Below are positions 1 through 7,406 of a stretch of DNA of 9,104 bases, in pieces. Positions within the stretch are counted from its first letter, which is position 1. Each line of letters begins with the position of its first letter. Under the pieces are notes generated by a model, which searched no databases, was not told the origin of the DNA, and saw only the letters and a list, made by a program, of their open reading frames with translations. Source of the stretch: Candidatus Zixiibacteriota bacterium (lineage in GTDB: Bacteria; Zixibacteria; MSB-5A5; WJJR01); contig WJJR01000320.1 in NCBI GenBank assembly GCA_014729565.1, positions 1-9,104 of the forward strand. Direction: 5' to 3'. The translations under genes were made by a program, and so were the position numbers.

Positions 1-138
1 AGCCGCACCTACGCGACGATGATGTGGGTTTTTCAACAGGCCCCAAGGTACAGTTGGCACACTGCTCTAATCTGATCAGGGGAATGTCGGTTCGTCGATG
101 GCTCCGAGAGGGGGATTTCAGGCATCTGCCCACCCGCC

Positions 139-189
139 GCCGGCCAACGGGCCAAGCCCCCCCGAATCTGCCGTTGCAACTGGCCCGGC
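139..189. repeat. Imperfect inverted repeat upstream of purM
   Basis: The arms GCCGG (139-143) plus CAACGG (145-150) can pair with CCGTTG (171-176) plus CCGGC (185-189), leaving a 20-base loop and an eight-base bulge. The right arm overlaps the proposed -35 hexamer at 174-179. It could be an operator or weak RNA hairpin, but in GC-rich sequence such a match may be chance. No uridine-rich tail follows, so it does not look like an intrinsic terminator. The rest of 1-255 shows no gene I can support. Confidence 0.15.
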
Positions 190-202
190 GATTTGGGATA
201 TT
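174..202 (+). promoter_or_regulatory. Possible sigma-70-type promoter for purM
   Basis: A TTGCAA hexamer at 174-179 is followed, 17 bases later, by GATATT at 197-202. Each matches four of six consensus positions (TTGACA, TATAAT), and the spacing is ideal. It would place the transcription start near 209, leaving an untranslated leader of about 47 bases before purM. This is pattern matching only, and the consensus of this organism is unknown. Confidence 0.25.
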
Positions 203-240
203 TCCTTATGATTCCGAGTGATTGGTCATGTGACGGATTC

Positions 241-246
241 GGAGGG
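241..246 (+). promoter_or_regulatory. Shine-Dalgarno site of purM
   Basis: GGAGGG lies nine bases before the ATG at 256. It is the strongest ribosome binding site in the window and supports that start over the in-frame ATG at 265. Confidence 0.75.
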
Positions 247-255
247 ATGTAGTCA

Positions 256-1299
256 ATGCCGAAAATGGATTACCGTGCCGCTGGAGTGAATCTGGATACT
301 GCCGATGAGGCCGTATCGCGTATCGCGGAGATGGCACGGACGACATACACACCTGGGGTGCTGGCCGGCGTGGGACCGTTTTCCGGCCTGTTTCAACTCG
401 ATGTGAGCAAGTACAAAGAGCCGGTCCTGGTCTCCAGTTGCGACGGGGTAGGGACCAAACTGAAATTGGCGATCCGCTGGGGGCACCACCGTACGATCGG
501 GGCCGATCTGGTCAACCACTGTGTCAACGATATCCTCACCTGCGGCGCCGAGCCGCTGGCGTTCCTCGACTACCTCGCGGTGGCGCGGATGGATGCCGAC
601 CAGGTGAGCGATGTGATGGCCGGAGTGGCCGAAGCGTGCCGGGAGAACACCATCGCCCTGATCGGCGGCGAGACCGCCGAGATGCCAGGACTGTACAAAC
701 TCGGCGACTACGATCTCGCCGGATTTATCACCGGGATGGTCGAAAAGAGCGCAATTCTGGATGGCCAGGCGATTGAATCGGGGAATATGCTCGTCGGGCT
801 GGCGTCGACCGGTCCGCATACGAATGGGTACTCGCTGGTGCGCCGTATTCTGTTCGATCAGGATTCATATGATCTGGAGGATCGTCCCGAGGCATTAGAA
901 GGAGCGACCGTCGGCGAGGCCGTGATGGCAGTTCATCGGTCGTACCGGTCGGTCGTTGATGCTATGCGCGGAGAGATCGACATTCGCGGCATGGCCCACA
1001 TCACCGGCGGCGGGGTGGAAGGCAATCTGGAACGCATCCTGCCGGATAACTGCCAGGCGGCGGTCGATACATCGAACTGGCCGGTGCTGCCTGTGTTTCG
1101 GTTTTTGCAGCATGTCGGCGGTGTCGAATCGGCCGAAATGTATCGCGTCTTCAATATGGGAATCGGGTACATCATCGTCGTGGACAACGAGCAAGTGAAG
1201 CGGACAATTGAAATCAGTGAGAATGCCGGTGTACCGGCCTATCAGATCGGCCACATTAGCCCCGGACCGCGCGGCGTGATCGTCTCGACGCCCTCCTAA
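256..1299 (+). CDS. purM: Phosphoribosylformylglycinamidine cyclo-ligase (AIR synthetase)
   Basis: This cytoplasmic enzyme of de novo purine synthesis uses ATP to close the imidazole ring, turning formylglycinamidine ribonucleotide (FGAM) into aminoimidazole ribonucleotide (AIR). The 347-residue length is normal for the family. Visible PurM signatures are the DGVGTK motif at residues 63-68, GGETAEMPG at 137-145, which belongs to the ATP and substrate binding region, and HITGGG at 248-253 followed by an Asn at 257. The N-terminal stretch with YRAAGVN and a DGVGTK-containing strand fits the first half of the PurM fold, and the glycine-rich C-terminal half is complete. The start is set by a strong GGAGGG site nine bases upstream. 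Unlike many genomes, no purN follows; the next gene is lnt after 81 bases. The family call is secure, and the gene looks intact. Confidence 0.96.
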   Translation: MPKMDYRAAGVNLDTADEAVSRIAEMARTTYTPGVLAGVGPFSGLFQLDVSKYKEPVLVSSCDGVGTKLKLAIRWGHHRTIGADLVNHCVNDILTCGAEPLAFLDYLAVARMDADQVSDVMAGVAEACRENTIALIGGETAEMPGLYKLGDYDLAGFITGMVEKSAILDGQAIESGNMLVGLASTGPHTNGYSLVRRILFDQDSYDLEDRPEALEGATVGEAVMAVHRSYRSVVDAMRGEIDIRGMAHITGGGVEGNLERILPDNCQAAVDTSNWPVLPVFRFLQHVGGVESAEMYRVFNMGIGYIIVVDNEQVKRTIEISENAGVPAYQIGHISPGPRGVIVSTPS

Positions 1300-1380
1300 G
1301 GCGCAACCGTTGCCGGCCACGCGAGGACTGTTGGCGATACCCCTCCCGTTGCTGACAAATCCAATCGTGCAGACAGCATC
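1300..1380. other. purM-lnt intergenic gap, no clear signal
   Basis: This 81-base gap is the longest within the gene series. It contains only a tiny palindrome around 1303-1313, with a loop too short for a sound hairpin and no T-run after it, so I see no intrinsic terminator. I also see no good -35/-10 pair and no clear Shine-Dalgarno site before the lnt ATG. Whether lnt is cotranscribed with purM cannot be settled by eye. Confidence 0.4.
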
Positions 1381-2964
1381 ATGACCCCATCAGAACTGCC
1401 GCAGGATATCTGGTTTGTCCGGCGACGGACGCTTGCGGCAGTATTGGCGGGTGGACTGCTGGCGTTGGCCTACCCTCCTTTTCCGTTCGGGTTTCTCGCC
1501 TATCTCGCTCCGGCCATTGTTATGCTGTCGCTTGAGCATGCCGCTCCGCGTGTGGCCGCCCGTCAGGGATTTGTCTTCGGGCTGGTCCTGCACGCGGCGA
1601 CACTCTACTGGATTGGCTGGGTGACCATCCCCGGCACGATTACCGTTGTCATCGTCCTGAGTGCCTACCTCGCCGTGGTCTTCGGTCTGTACGCCTTGCT
1701 CAGGGAACGGTATGGCACGCGTGCGATGTGGCTCTTTCCGGTGCTGTGGACGGCGCACGAGTACTTGCGGATGTTGGGAGACCTGGCGTTTCCGTGGAAC
1801 AACCTGTCGCTGACACAGGTGCGTTACATCGGGCTGATTCAGTTTGCTGACCTGACCGGCGATCTGGGGATAACGTTTTGGATCTGCTTGATCAATGTCA
1901 TCGCCGTCCGTTTGGTGATTCACTGGGTGAATCCGCGGATCGGTGGCGGGGGAGCGTACATTTTGCCCCTCGGACTGTTGTTCGCTCTGCCGATGCTGTA
2001 TGGGCTGGAGACGATCAATCACATCAAGCCGGCCGAGCAGGTTCGTGTCGCCGTCTTACAGGGCGATATTGACTCGCACATGAAGTGGGAAGAGGGATTT
2101 GTTGATCGCTCGTTTGCCGTGTATGAAACCCAGACCCGCGTTGCGGTAGAACACGGCGCCGATCTGGTCGTGTGGCCGGAGACCGCGGCGCCGGTCTATT
2201 TGCGGGCGGAACAGAGTTACCGCCGACGTGTCCGCGCGCTGGCGCGTGAACTCGACACCGAAATGCTGATCGGGACTCTGGAATACCGGGCGCTGCCGGA
2301 AGGGGGGTATCTCTCCTACAATGCGGCGATTGCTCTCGATCAAGATGGGTACGCGCCGGATCATCATGCCAAGTTGCATTTGGTACCGTTGGGGGAGTGG
2401 ATTCCGTTTTCGGATCGTGTCCAGGTGCTCCGGCAACTCGAGGTGGGGGGAGCGCATTTTACCGCCGGCGAGCGGCTGGTGCTGTTCGATCATCCCAGGG
2501 GGCAGTATGCGGCGGCTATCTGTTTTGAGTCGGTTTTTCCCGATATTGTGCGGCGGTTGGTGAACCGTGGGGCGCGGTTTCTGGTTAACATAACCAACGA
2601 CGGGTGGTACGGGTTTTCGTCCGGGCCGCCGCAACATGCCATGATCGCCGTCTATCGCGCCATCGAAACCCGCCGCCCGATCGCCCGCTCGGCCAACACG
2701 GGAATCTCGCTGTTTATTGATCGGGCCGGTCACATGCACCGGGAAACCAGCCAGTATGTCCCGGATGTGGCCATTTTTGATTTGGGGTTGGGCCCCGAGG
2801 GATACCGGACATTCTTCATGAAGTACGGTATGTATCTGGGGCGGTTGTGTACGCTTCTGTCGCTGATTGCGACGGTGCTGGCGGTGATCCTCACCCGATC
2901 ATCCGATTCGGGGGATGCCCCGCCGACCGCCTCGATGCATGGAATGACGGAGCAGAGCCAGTGA
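1381..2964 (+). CDS. lnt: Apolipoprotein N-acyltransferase
   Basis: Lnt is an inner-membrane enzyme that transfers an acyl chain from phospholipid to the N-terminal cysteine of diacylated lipoproteins, the last step of lipoprotein maturation. The 527-residue length is typical. Residues about 14-215 are strongly hydrophobic and form several membrane spans, including the conserved AYPPFPFG stretch and a later FPWNNL motif. A nitrilase-type catalytic domain starts near VRVAVLQGD (221-229). The expected catalytic triad is present: Glu267 in VVWPET, Lys331 in KLHLVPLGEW and Cys381 in ICFES. Glu339 and Glu383 fit other conserved acidic positions, and NITNDGW follows. A last membrane span lies at about 484-505. 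No other ATG, GTG or TTG start exists in frame between the purM stop and 1381, although no clear ribosome binding site precedes it. The stop TGA shares its last base with the next gene's start. Confidence 0.96.
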   Translation: MTPSELPQDIWFVRRRTLAAVLAGGLLALAYPPFPFGFLAYLAPAIVMLSLEHAAPRVAARQGFVFGLVLHAATLYWIGWVTIPGTITVVIVLSAYLAVVFGLYALLRERYGTRAMWLFPVLWTAHEYLRMLGDLAFPWNNLSLTQVRYIGLIQFADLTGDLGITFWICLINVIAVRLVIHWVNPRIGGGGAYILPLGLLFALPMLYGLETINHIKPAEQVRVAVLQGDIDSHMKWEEGFVDRSFAVYETQTRVAVEHGADLVVWPETAAPVYLRAEQSYRRRVRALARELDTEMLIGTLEYRALPEGGYLSYNAAIALDQDGYAPDHHAKLHLVPLGEWIPFSDRVQVLRQLEVGGAHFTAGERLVLFDHPRGQYAAAICFESVFPDIVRRLVNRGARFLVNITNDGWYGFSSGPPQHAMIAVYRAIETRRPIARSANTGISLFIDRAGHMHRETSQYVPDVAIFDLGLGPEGYRTFFMKYGMYLGRLCTLLSLIATVLAVILTRSSDSGDAPPTASMHGMTEQSQ

Positions 2965-5219
2965 TGATGACCCGCAACTGTGTTCAACACGCATCTGGTA
3001 TTGTGGTTCTGTGTGCCCTTGCTGTGAGCGGTTTTGTTCTCGGTGCAGTTGGTGATGTGGTGGCGCTGGAGCGGTCGGATTGGACCAATTACACAAACAT
3101 CAACACGATCCGCGGTCTCACCTCCCGCGGCGATACGGTCTGGATGGCGACGACCGGTGGCCTGGCTTATCTCCCTTCGGGTGATTTCGAGGAGCCGGTC
3201 CGAATCACGAACCTGGAGGGGTTGGGTGACAACATTCTGGAGTTCGTTGCGTTCGGTCCCAACGGAATCGTGTGGACAGGAGGATCATCGGGACGACTGT
3301 CGCGCCGGTGGTCGGATATTGGGTGGTCGGTGTACCCGTTCGAAGACGACGACACACCGATTCCATTGAACTGTGCGGCGGCCGACACCAATGGCTTCTT
3401 GTGGGTGGGATCCAACAGCGGTCTGCACAAGTTTGACATCAACCGCAACGGCGGCGAGATCAAAGAAACCTATACGCGTATCGGTAACTGGACATCGAGC
3501 ACGGTCAATGATGTGATGATCCTCGACGATCGCATTTGGATTGTCGGTCCGGCCGGGATCGCCGTCGCCGATGTGAATGATCAGTTTCTGCTCGATCCCT
3601 CGCGTTGGACGACGTGGACCAGTCCGGAAGGTGTGTTGTCGATCGCATACTCCTCGGAAACGATGTGGGTTGGAACGAGTAATGGTGTCTGGGAATTCGA
3701 TGGCGACATCGCGACCGGCGAGGGCAGTTGGAGTCTTGCGGCATTTGCATCACTCGCGGCCAACGATCTGTTCGGCAGCGGAGACACGTTGTGGATCGCA
3801 AGCGCGCGCGGACTTGGCCGGAGAGCGTCCGACACATTTGAAAGCCCACCGATAATGGGCACGCCGAATCGCATGCTGACGTCGGTCGTCCAATCACGTG
3901 ACGGTACGGTCTGGTGCGGGACGATAGATGCCGGAGTTTTGCGTGTTGACGATTCGTCGTGGGAGTTGATCGCCTTTGACGGTCCGATCGACAACGATGT
4001 GATCGACGTCGCAGTCGACCACGACGGGCGAATCTGGTGTGTGCACCCGGTTCGGGGGCTTGACTTCTTCGATAACAGTGAGTGGACGCACCTGCAATAT
4101 ACCGACGAGCTGTCGGGTCCCAGTGGTCCGGCGATGGCCGTGGATGTTGCGCCCGATGGCGACATCTGGTTTGCGATGTGGGGCGGTGGCGGCATGCAGA
4201 TTGATCCCGACAACCCGCTGACCGGTTACACGCGTTACGATACGTCGAACAGCTCGCTCATGTTCGTCGTCGATCCCGGCGGACCGAACAACTACATCGT
4301 GGCCCGCGACGTGAATGTCGACGACAGCGGACGTGTATGGTTCGCCAATGCGTTTGCCGATTCGGGTGTCCGCATCGCCTACCACGACGATGGTTGCTGG
4401 GGACGGTTTACGGAAGACGACGATGTCGAGGGGGAAATACTCGTCATCAGGGGCCAGGCGGATCATCTGCTCCTCGGCTTTGAGAATCTGGGTGTTGGTG
4501 AGTACACCTATGGGCAGCCGCTGTGCGGCAATGGCCAGCCGGGCAACAATGGCGGCGAGTTGGAGTTGAGACGCACGTTTGATGGTTTACCGTCTGACCA
4601 GGTACAGTCCATTCTGATTGATCGGGCCGATACATTGTGGGTTGGCACCAATGCGGGGTTGGTGCGATGGATTCCCGACTTGCGCCGGTTCTTCAGCGTA
4701 CCGTTGCCGTCGGAAGCCGGCTTGTCGATTAACGCATTGGCCGCGGATGCTTTTAACACGATCTGGATCGGCACCAGCCGGGGATTGGTCGCACGCGGCA
4801 GCAATGGTGAGATCGATTTCTATACACCGTTCAACTCGCCGCTGGTGGGACGCGATGTCCGGGAAATCGCGATCGATGACCGCGAAGGAATCGCGTGGAT
4901 CGCCACCGGGTCCGGTGTGAGTCGTATCGTCACCGGTGCGGCGCCGGTCGAAAGAACCGAAGAGACACTGGCGCTGCCCAATCCATTTGAGATTGCCACG
5001 GGCGAGGATCGCGAAGTGCGGTTCAACGCTCCCTTCGGAAGCCACGTCTACATCTATACTGTGTCCGGTGAACTGGTTGCCGACATGGATGCATCGCAGG
5101 GGTGGGATGGACGGACCCGCGACGGGAGGTTTGTGGCCTCCGGTATTTATCTCTTTGTCATCCGTGGGCCGGATGGCGACTACGGACGCGGCAAGCTGGC
5201 GGTCATACAAACACGTTAG
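2964..5219 (+). CDS. Secreted 14-repeat beta-propeller protein with FlgD-like C-terminal domain
   Basis: I chose the ATG at 2964, which overlaps the lnt stop (TGATG) and gives 751 residues; GGAG at 2949-2952 can serve as its ribosome site. Starts at 2961 (GTG) and 2967 (ATG) are also possible, while the ATG at 2847 would lie deep inside lnt. The N-terminus has a basic residue, then a hydrophobic core at 12-29, with likely signal peptidase I cleavage near Ala34; no lipobox is evident. Residues 45-657 hold fourteen propeller-type units in the style of the two-component regulator propeller (Reg_prop) family, each centred on a Trp followed by a small-residue turn and GL or GV. Residues 667-751 resemble the FlgD Ig-like domain: LPNPF, VYIYTVSGELV, WDGR and VASGIY. 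No transmembrane anchor, kinase or enzyme motif is seen. It is probably an extracytoplasmic binding or scaffold protein; its ligand is unknown. Confidence 0.85.
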   Translation: MMTRNCVQHASGIVVLCALAVSGFVLGAVGDVVALERSDWTNYTNINTIRGLTSRGDTVWMATTGGLAYLPSGDFEEPVRITNLEGLGDNILEFVAFGPNGIVWTGGSSGRLSRRWSDIGWSVYPFEDDDTPIPLNCAAADTNGFLWVGSNSGLHKFDINRNGGEIKETYTRIGNWTSSTVNDVMILDDRIWIVGPAGIAVADVNDQFLLDPSRWTTWTSPEGVLSIAYSSETMWVGTSNGVWEFDGDIATGEGSWSLAAFASLAANDLFGSGDTLWIASARGLGRRASDTFESPPIMGTPNRMLTSVVQSRDGTVWCGTIDAGVLRVDDSSWELIAFDGPIDNDVIDVAVDHDGRIWCVHPVRGLDFFDNSEWTHLQYTDELSGPSGPAMAVDVAPDGDIWFAMWGGGGMQIDPDNPLTGYTRYDTSNSSLMFVVDPGGPNNYIVARDVNVDDSGRVWFANAFADSGVRIAYHDDGCWGRFTEDDDVEGEILVIRGQADHLLLGFENLGVGEYTYGQPLCGNGQPGNNGGELELRRTFDGLPSDQVQSILIDRADTLWVGTNAGLVRWIPDLRRFFSVPLPSEAGLSINALAADAFNTIWIGTSRGLVARGSNGEIDFYTPFNSPLVGRDVREIAIDDREGIAWIATGSGVSRIVTGAAPVERTEETLALPNPFEIATGEDREVRFNAPFGSHVYIYTVSGELVADMDASQGWDGRTRDGRFVASGIYLFVIRGPDGDYGRGKLAVIQTR
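3096..3950 (+). repeat. Propeller repeats 1-7 (first predicted seven-bladed propeller)
   Basis: Seven units are centred on Trp60, Trp104, Trp147, Trp192, Trp235, Trp277 and Trp317 of the secreted protein, spaced 40-45 residues apart. The common core is a hydrophobic residue, Trp, then a short turn and GL, GI or GV, as in TVWMATTGGL, FLWVGSNSGL and TLWIASARGL. This is the pattern of Reg_prop blades, seven of which commonly close one propeller. Boundaries are approximate because the velcro strand cannot be placed by eye. Confidence 0.7.
3960..4934 (+). repeat. Propeller repeats 8-14 (second predicted seven-bladed propeller)
   Basis: Units are centred on Trp358, Trp402, Trp459, a degenerate unit near Leu503, Trp559, Trp601 and Trp645. 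The degenerate unit reads DHLLLGFENLGVGEY and has lost its Trp. Intervals of 57 and 56 residues before Trp459 and Trp559 indicate inserted loops, whereas the other intervals are 41-44. Counting the degenerate unit gives seven blades, matching the first set. Confidence 0.6.
4962..5216 (+). other. FlgD-type Ig-like C-terminal domain of the propeller protein
   Basis: Residues 667-751 begin with LALPNPF and carry VYIYTVSGELV, Trp714 in WDGR, VASGIYLFVI at 724-733 and GKLAVI near the end. This layout matches the FlgD Ig-like domain often found at the C-terminus of secreted proteins in FCB-type bacteria. It also resembles type IX secretion C-terminal domains, which share the NPF, G-x-x-V and GIY pattern. 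No secretion system gene is present in this window, so a sorting role is only possible. Confidence 0.65.
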
Positions 5220-5223
5220 GTGA
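5218..5223 (+). promoter_or_regulatory. Shine-Dalgarno site deciding the start of the FemAB-like gene
   Basis: AGGTGA matches the anti-Shine-Dalgarno complement and lies five bases before the ATG at 5229. It overlaps the stop codon of the propeller gene and also the alternative GTG at 5220, so ATG at 5229 is the better start. Confidence 0.6.
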
Positions 5224-5228
5224 GAGCC

Positions 5229-6230
5229 ATGACTGTTGCGACGCACGAACAACCTGCTCCCGGTGTTTGCTGGACACACCGTCCGGACGAAGTCCCCGAC
5301 CATCTCCTGACTCTGCTTGACAGTGATGTCTCAGCGTCGCCGTATCTCACCCCGCGCTGGAGCCACTTCTGGGAACGTGCCTGGAAGGACACGACGGCCG
5401 ATTTCTGGGTGCTCGGTTCGCAAGATGGCGGCGTCATGGCCGTGTGGACGGTCAAACGCCGACGGTGGAAGTGGGACTGGGTATTTTGCCAGCCGTACGG
5501 GACGGCGGGGGTGTTTCACTCGTCGGAATGGGACCGTCGCGATATCGAACTACTGACCGATGTGCTGATGAGCACCGCCGGTGACCAATGTGTTCAGGTG
5601 ACGCTATCAGGCAATGTCCCCGACATCGCACCCAAGGGCTGGACGGTCAAGTCGCACGAGTTCTCATCGTGGGTATATGATGATGCGGCGCGGCAGTCGC
5701 AGACGTTCCTCAACGATATCTCCGATAATCACCGCCGCAACATCGAAAAGGGCCGTACCCTCAATCCCGAGATCAGCATCATTTACGGGCCGGCGGAAGT
5801 CGAGCGCATGCAGTCGGAGATGCAGTCCCGTCGCGACAAAGATTCACGCATTGTGCTGGATGCGAAGCTGGGACCGCTGTTCGCCGAAGTGTTCGCCGGG
5901 TCGCGGGAAATGAAGTGGTATGCGGCGTGGCATGAGGGGCATTGTGCCGCGACCTGCCTGTGGCTGAGGCGTGGTGACCACGCCGTCTATCTCGATGGGG
6001 CCGTTGATAATCGGTCGGTTGAGACCGGCATTAACCACGCTCTCTTCGCGCACGCTCTGAACGACCTGCACAACGCCGGGGTACGCCTCTTTGATTTCGG
6101 TAGTGGTCCACAGGGGCAGACCTCCAGCGGTCTGGCTCGCTTCAAGGAAGGGTGGGGGGCACAGCCGTTGACGCGACGGGAGTTGGCGCTCCGCACTCCG
6201 CTTTACAATCTCGTCCGGCGAATCGTCTAG
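5229..6230 (+). CDS. FemAB/GNAT-fold acyltransferase (BioF2-like, Acetyltransf_6 type)
   Basis: The 333-residue product is predicted to be a soluble cytoplasmic acyl or aminoacyl transferase built of two GNAT-type domains, as in FemAB-related proteins. The N-terminal half (about 1-150) carries a Trp-rich region. The second half starts near the basic helix SDNHRRNIEKG (165-175), typical of the family, and contains CAATCLWLRRGDHAVYLDGA-type strands with FDFGSG at 288-293. The signature F-K-x-G-W-G occurs at residues 305-310. Family members attach amino acids to lipid II or tRNA-linked substrates, or work within exopolysaccharide clusters; the substrate here cannot be read. The gene starts nine bases after the propeller gene ends, and precedes three glycosyltransferases, so modification of a surface glycan or its carrier-linked precursor is my inference. 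No signal peptide is seen. Confidence 0.78.
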   Translation: MTVATHEQPAPGVCWTHRPDEVPDHLLTLLDSDVSASPYLTPRWSHFWERAWKDTTADFWVLGSQDGGVMAVWTVKRRRWKWDWVFCQPYGTAGVFHSSEWDRRDIELLTDVLMSTAGDQCVQVTLSGNVPDIAPKGWTVKSHEFSSWVYDDAARQSQTFLNDISDNHRRNIEKGRTLNPEISIIYGPAEVERMQSEMQSRRDKDSRIVLDAKLGPLFAEVFAGSREMKWYAAWHEGHCAATCLWLRRGDHAVYLDGAVDNRSVETGINHALFAHALNDLHNAGVRLFDFGSGPQGQTSSGLARFKEGWGAQPLTRRELALRTPLYNLVRRIV

Positions 6231-6275
6231 TGACCTCATGCCAATGGGCGTGTATCCTGAGATGGGATAGGCGCC

Positions 6276-7406
6276 ATGACGAGACACATTCTCGAACGAC
6301 CACCGAAAATCGTGATACTGGGAGAAGCTGCGGCGGTGCACACGCGCCGTTGGGTCGAGCACTTTCGCGGCATGGGGTGGACCGTGCGCTGGATGTCGTT
6401 TGCGCCGACTGAAGACGTCGCCGGCGTTGAGGAGATTCCGCAGTTGGCCGACCGAAAGGCCCTGGCGATCTGGAAAGCGCGCACACATGTGCGTGATGAG
6501 ATCGACCGGTTCGATCCGGATATCATCAATGCGCTGTTCTTGCCCGATTATGGGTGGCTGGCGTGTCTGACCAAACGGCATCCATTGGCCGTATCGGCGT
6601 GGGGATCGGATGTGCTGCTGGCGCCACGAAAGTCGATTCTGCATCGGTGGCGGATTCAATATGTGTTGCGGCGATCTGACTGGTTGTTCTGCGATGCCAA
6701 TGTACTACGTGACCGGATGGCCGAGTTGGGAGGCCGACGCGAGAATATCCGGGTTGTACCGCTTGGTGTAACTGATGACTGGTTGGAGATTGGGACGACC
6801 CGGCCACAGATTTCGGATCGGCTGATTCATGTCGTGACCAACCGTCGGCTCGAACCGCTCTACCGGGTTGATACGTTTATTCGCGCTGTGCGGACGATTG
6901 AATCGGACAGACCCGGTGAGTTTCGATTTACGGTAGTCGGGGATGGTTCACAGCGCGCTCAGTTGGACTCACTGGCCCGGGAGCTGGGCGTACATGATCG
7001 CATTGATTTTACGGGGGTGTTGTCTGGAGATACATTACGTTCGGTGATGACTGATGCCGACATCTTTGTGTCCTGTTCATCGTCGGACGGCACCTCGGTG
7101 TCGCTGCTCGAGGCGATGGCCGCCGGTGTTTTCCCGATCGTGACCGATCTGCCCGCCAATCGCGAATGGCTGACGCCTGATGATACCGGTGTTCTGTTTC
7201 CGGTCGGCGATCATGAACGCCTCGCCCGCGCGATCATTGATTGTGCACATGATTCGGAGAAGCGCACACAGGCAACACAGCGCAATCATGAACTGGTATC
7301 ACAGCGTGCGCGTTGGGTGAACAACATGGCACAGGTCGAAGACGATTTGCTAGGCTTGATCGCCGATCATCGACAATCGCAAACAGCAAGGCCGGCACGC
7401 TCATGA
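6276..7406 (+). CDS. GT-B fold glycosyltransferase, GT4-like
   Basis: The 376-residue product should be a cytoplasmic or membrane-associated retaining glycosyltransferase using a nucleotide-sugar donor. The N-terminal Rossmann-like domain opens with KIVILGEAAAVHTRRW, in which the HxxRW element is common in this family, and includes AWGSD at 108-112. The linker motif VPLGV follows, and the C-terminal donor domain has VTNRRLEP, VVGDGSQR and the E-x7-E region as SLLEAMAAG (Glu279). The first acidic residue of that motif is Asp271 rather than Glu, a variant I regard as acceptable. The start at 6276 follows a 45-base gap and a weak purine-rich stretch; no alternative in-frame start is evident because a stop lies close upstream. 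The gene ends within the next gene by an ATGA overlap. Donor and acceptor sugars are unknown. Confidence 0.88.
   Translation: MTRHILERPPKIVILGEAAAVHTRRWVEHFRGMGWTVRWMSFAPTEDVAGVEEIPQLADRKALAIWKARTHVRDEIDRFDPDIINALFLPDYGWLACLTKRHPLAVSAWGSDVLLAPRKSILHRWRIQYVLRRSDWLFCDANVLRDRMAELGGRRENIRVVPLGVTDDWLEIGTTRPQISDRLIHVVTNRRLEPLYRVDTFIRAVRTIESDRPGEFRFTVVGDGSQRAQLDSLARELGVHDRIDFTGVLSGDTLRSVMTDADIFVSCSSSDGTSVSLLEAMAAGVFPIVTDLPANREWLTPDDTGVLFPVGDHERLARAIIDCAHDSEKRTQATQRNHELVSQRARWVNNMAQVEDDLLGLIADHRQSQTARPARS

Noticed and set aside
28..43. The T-run followed by CAACAGG near the left edge, resembling sequence seen beside some insertion sequence ends
   Set aside because: There is no transposase, no matching inverted repeat and no target duplication in the window; the match is too short to mean anything.
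24..221. A 65-codon open frame before purM, starting with GTG
   Set aside because: It has no ribosome binding site, is rich in Arg and Pro as expected from GC-rich noncoding sequence, and shows no recognisable domain.
253..819. Long reverse-strand open frames opposite purM, and similar ones opposite lnt and the downstream genes
   Set aside because: They mirror the codon pattern of well-identified forward genes and encode no recognisable proteins; such antisense frames are common in GC-rich genomes.
2847..2963. An N-terminal extension of the propeller protein from an ATG at 2847
   Set aside because: It would lie wholly inside lnt and place 39 unrelated residues before the signal peptide; the ATG at 2964 gives a proper secretion signal.
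6238..6270. A ten-residue mini-frame (MPMGVYPEMG) just before the first GT-B gene
   Set aside because: It could be a leader peptide, but it has no ribosome site, no repeated regulatory codons and no attenuator hairpin, so chance is likelier.
7313..7402. An N-terminal extension of the second GT-B glycosyltransferase from a GTG at 7313
   Set aside because: It overlaps 94 bases of the preceding gene, and the family's N-terminal strand begins right after the ATG at 7403.
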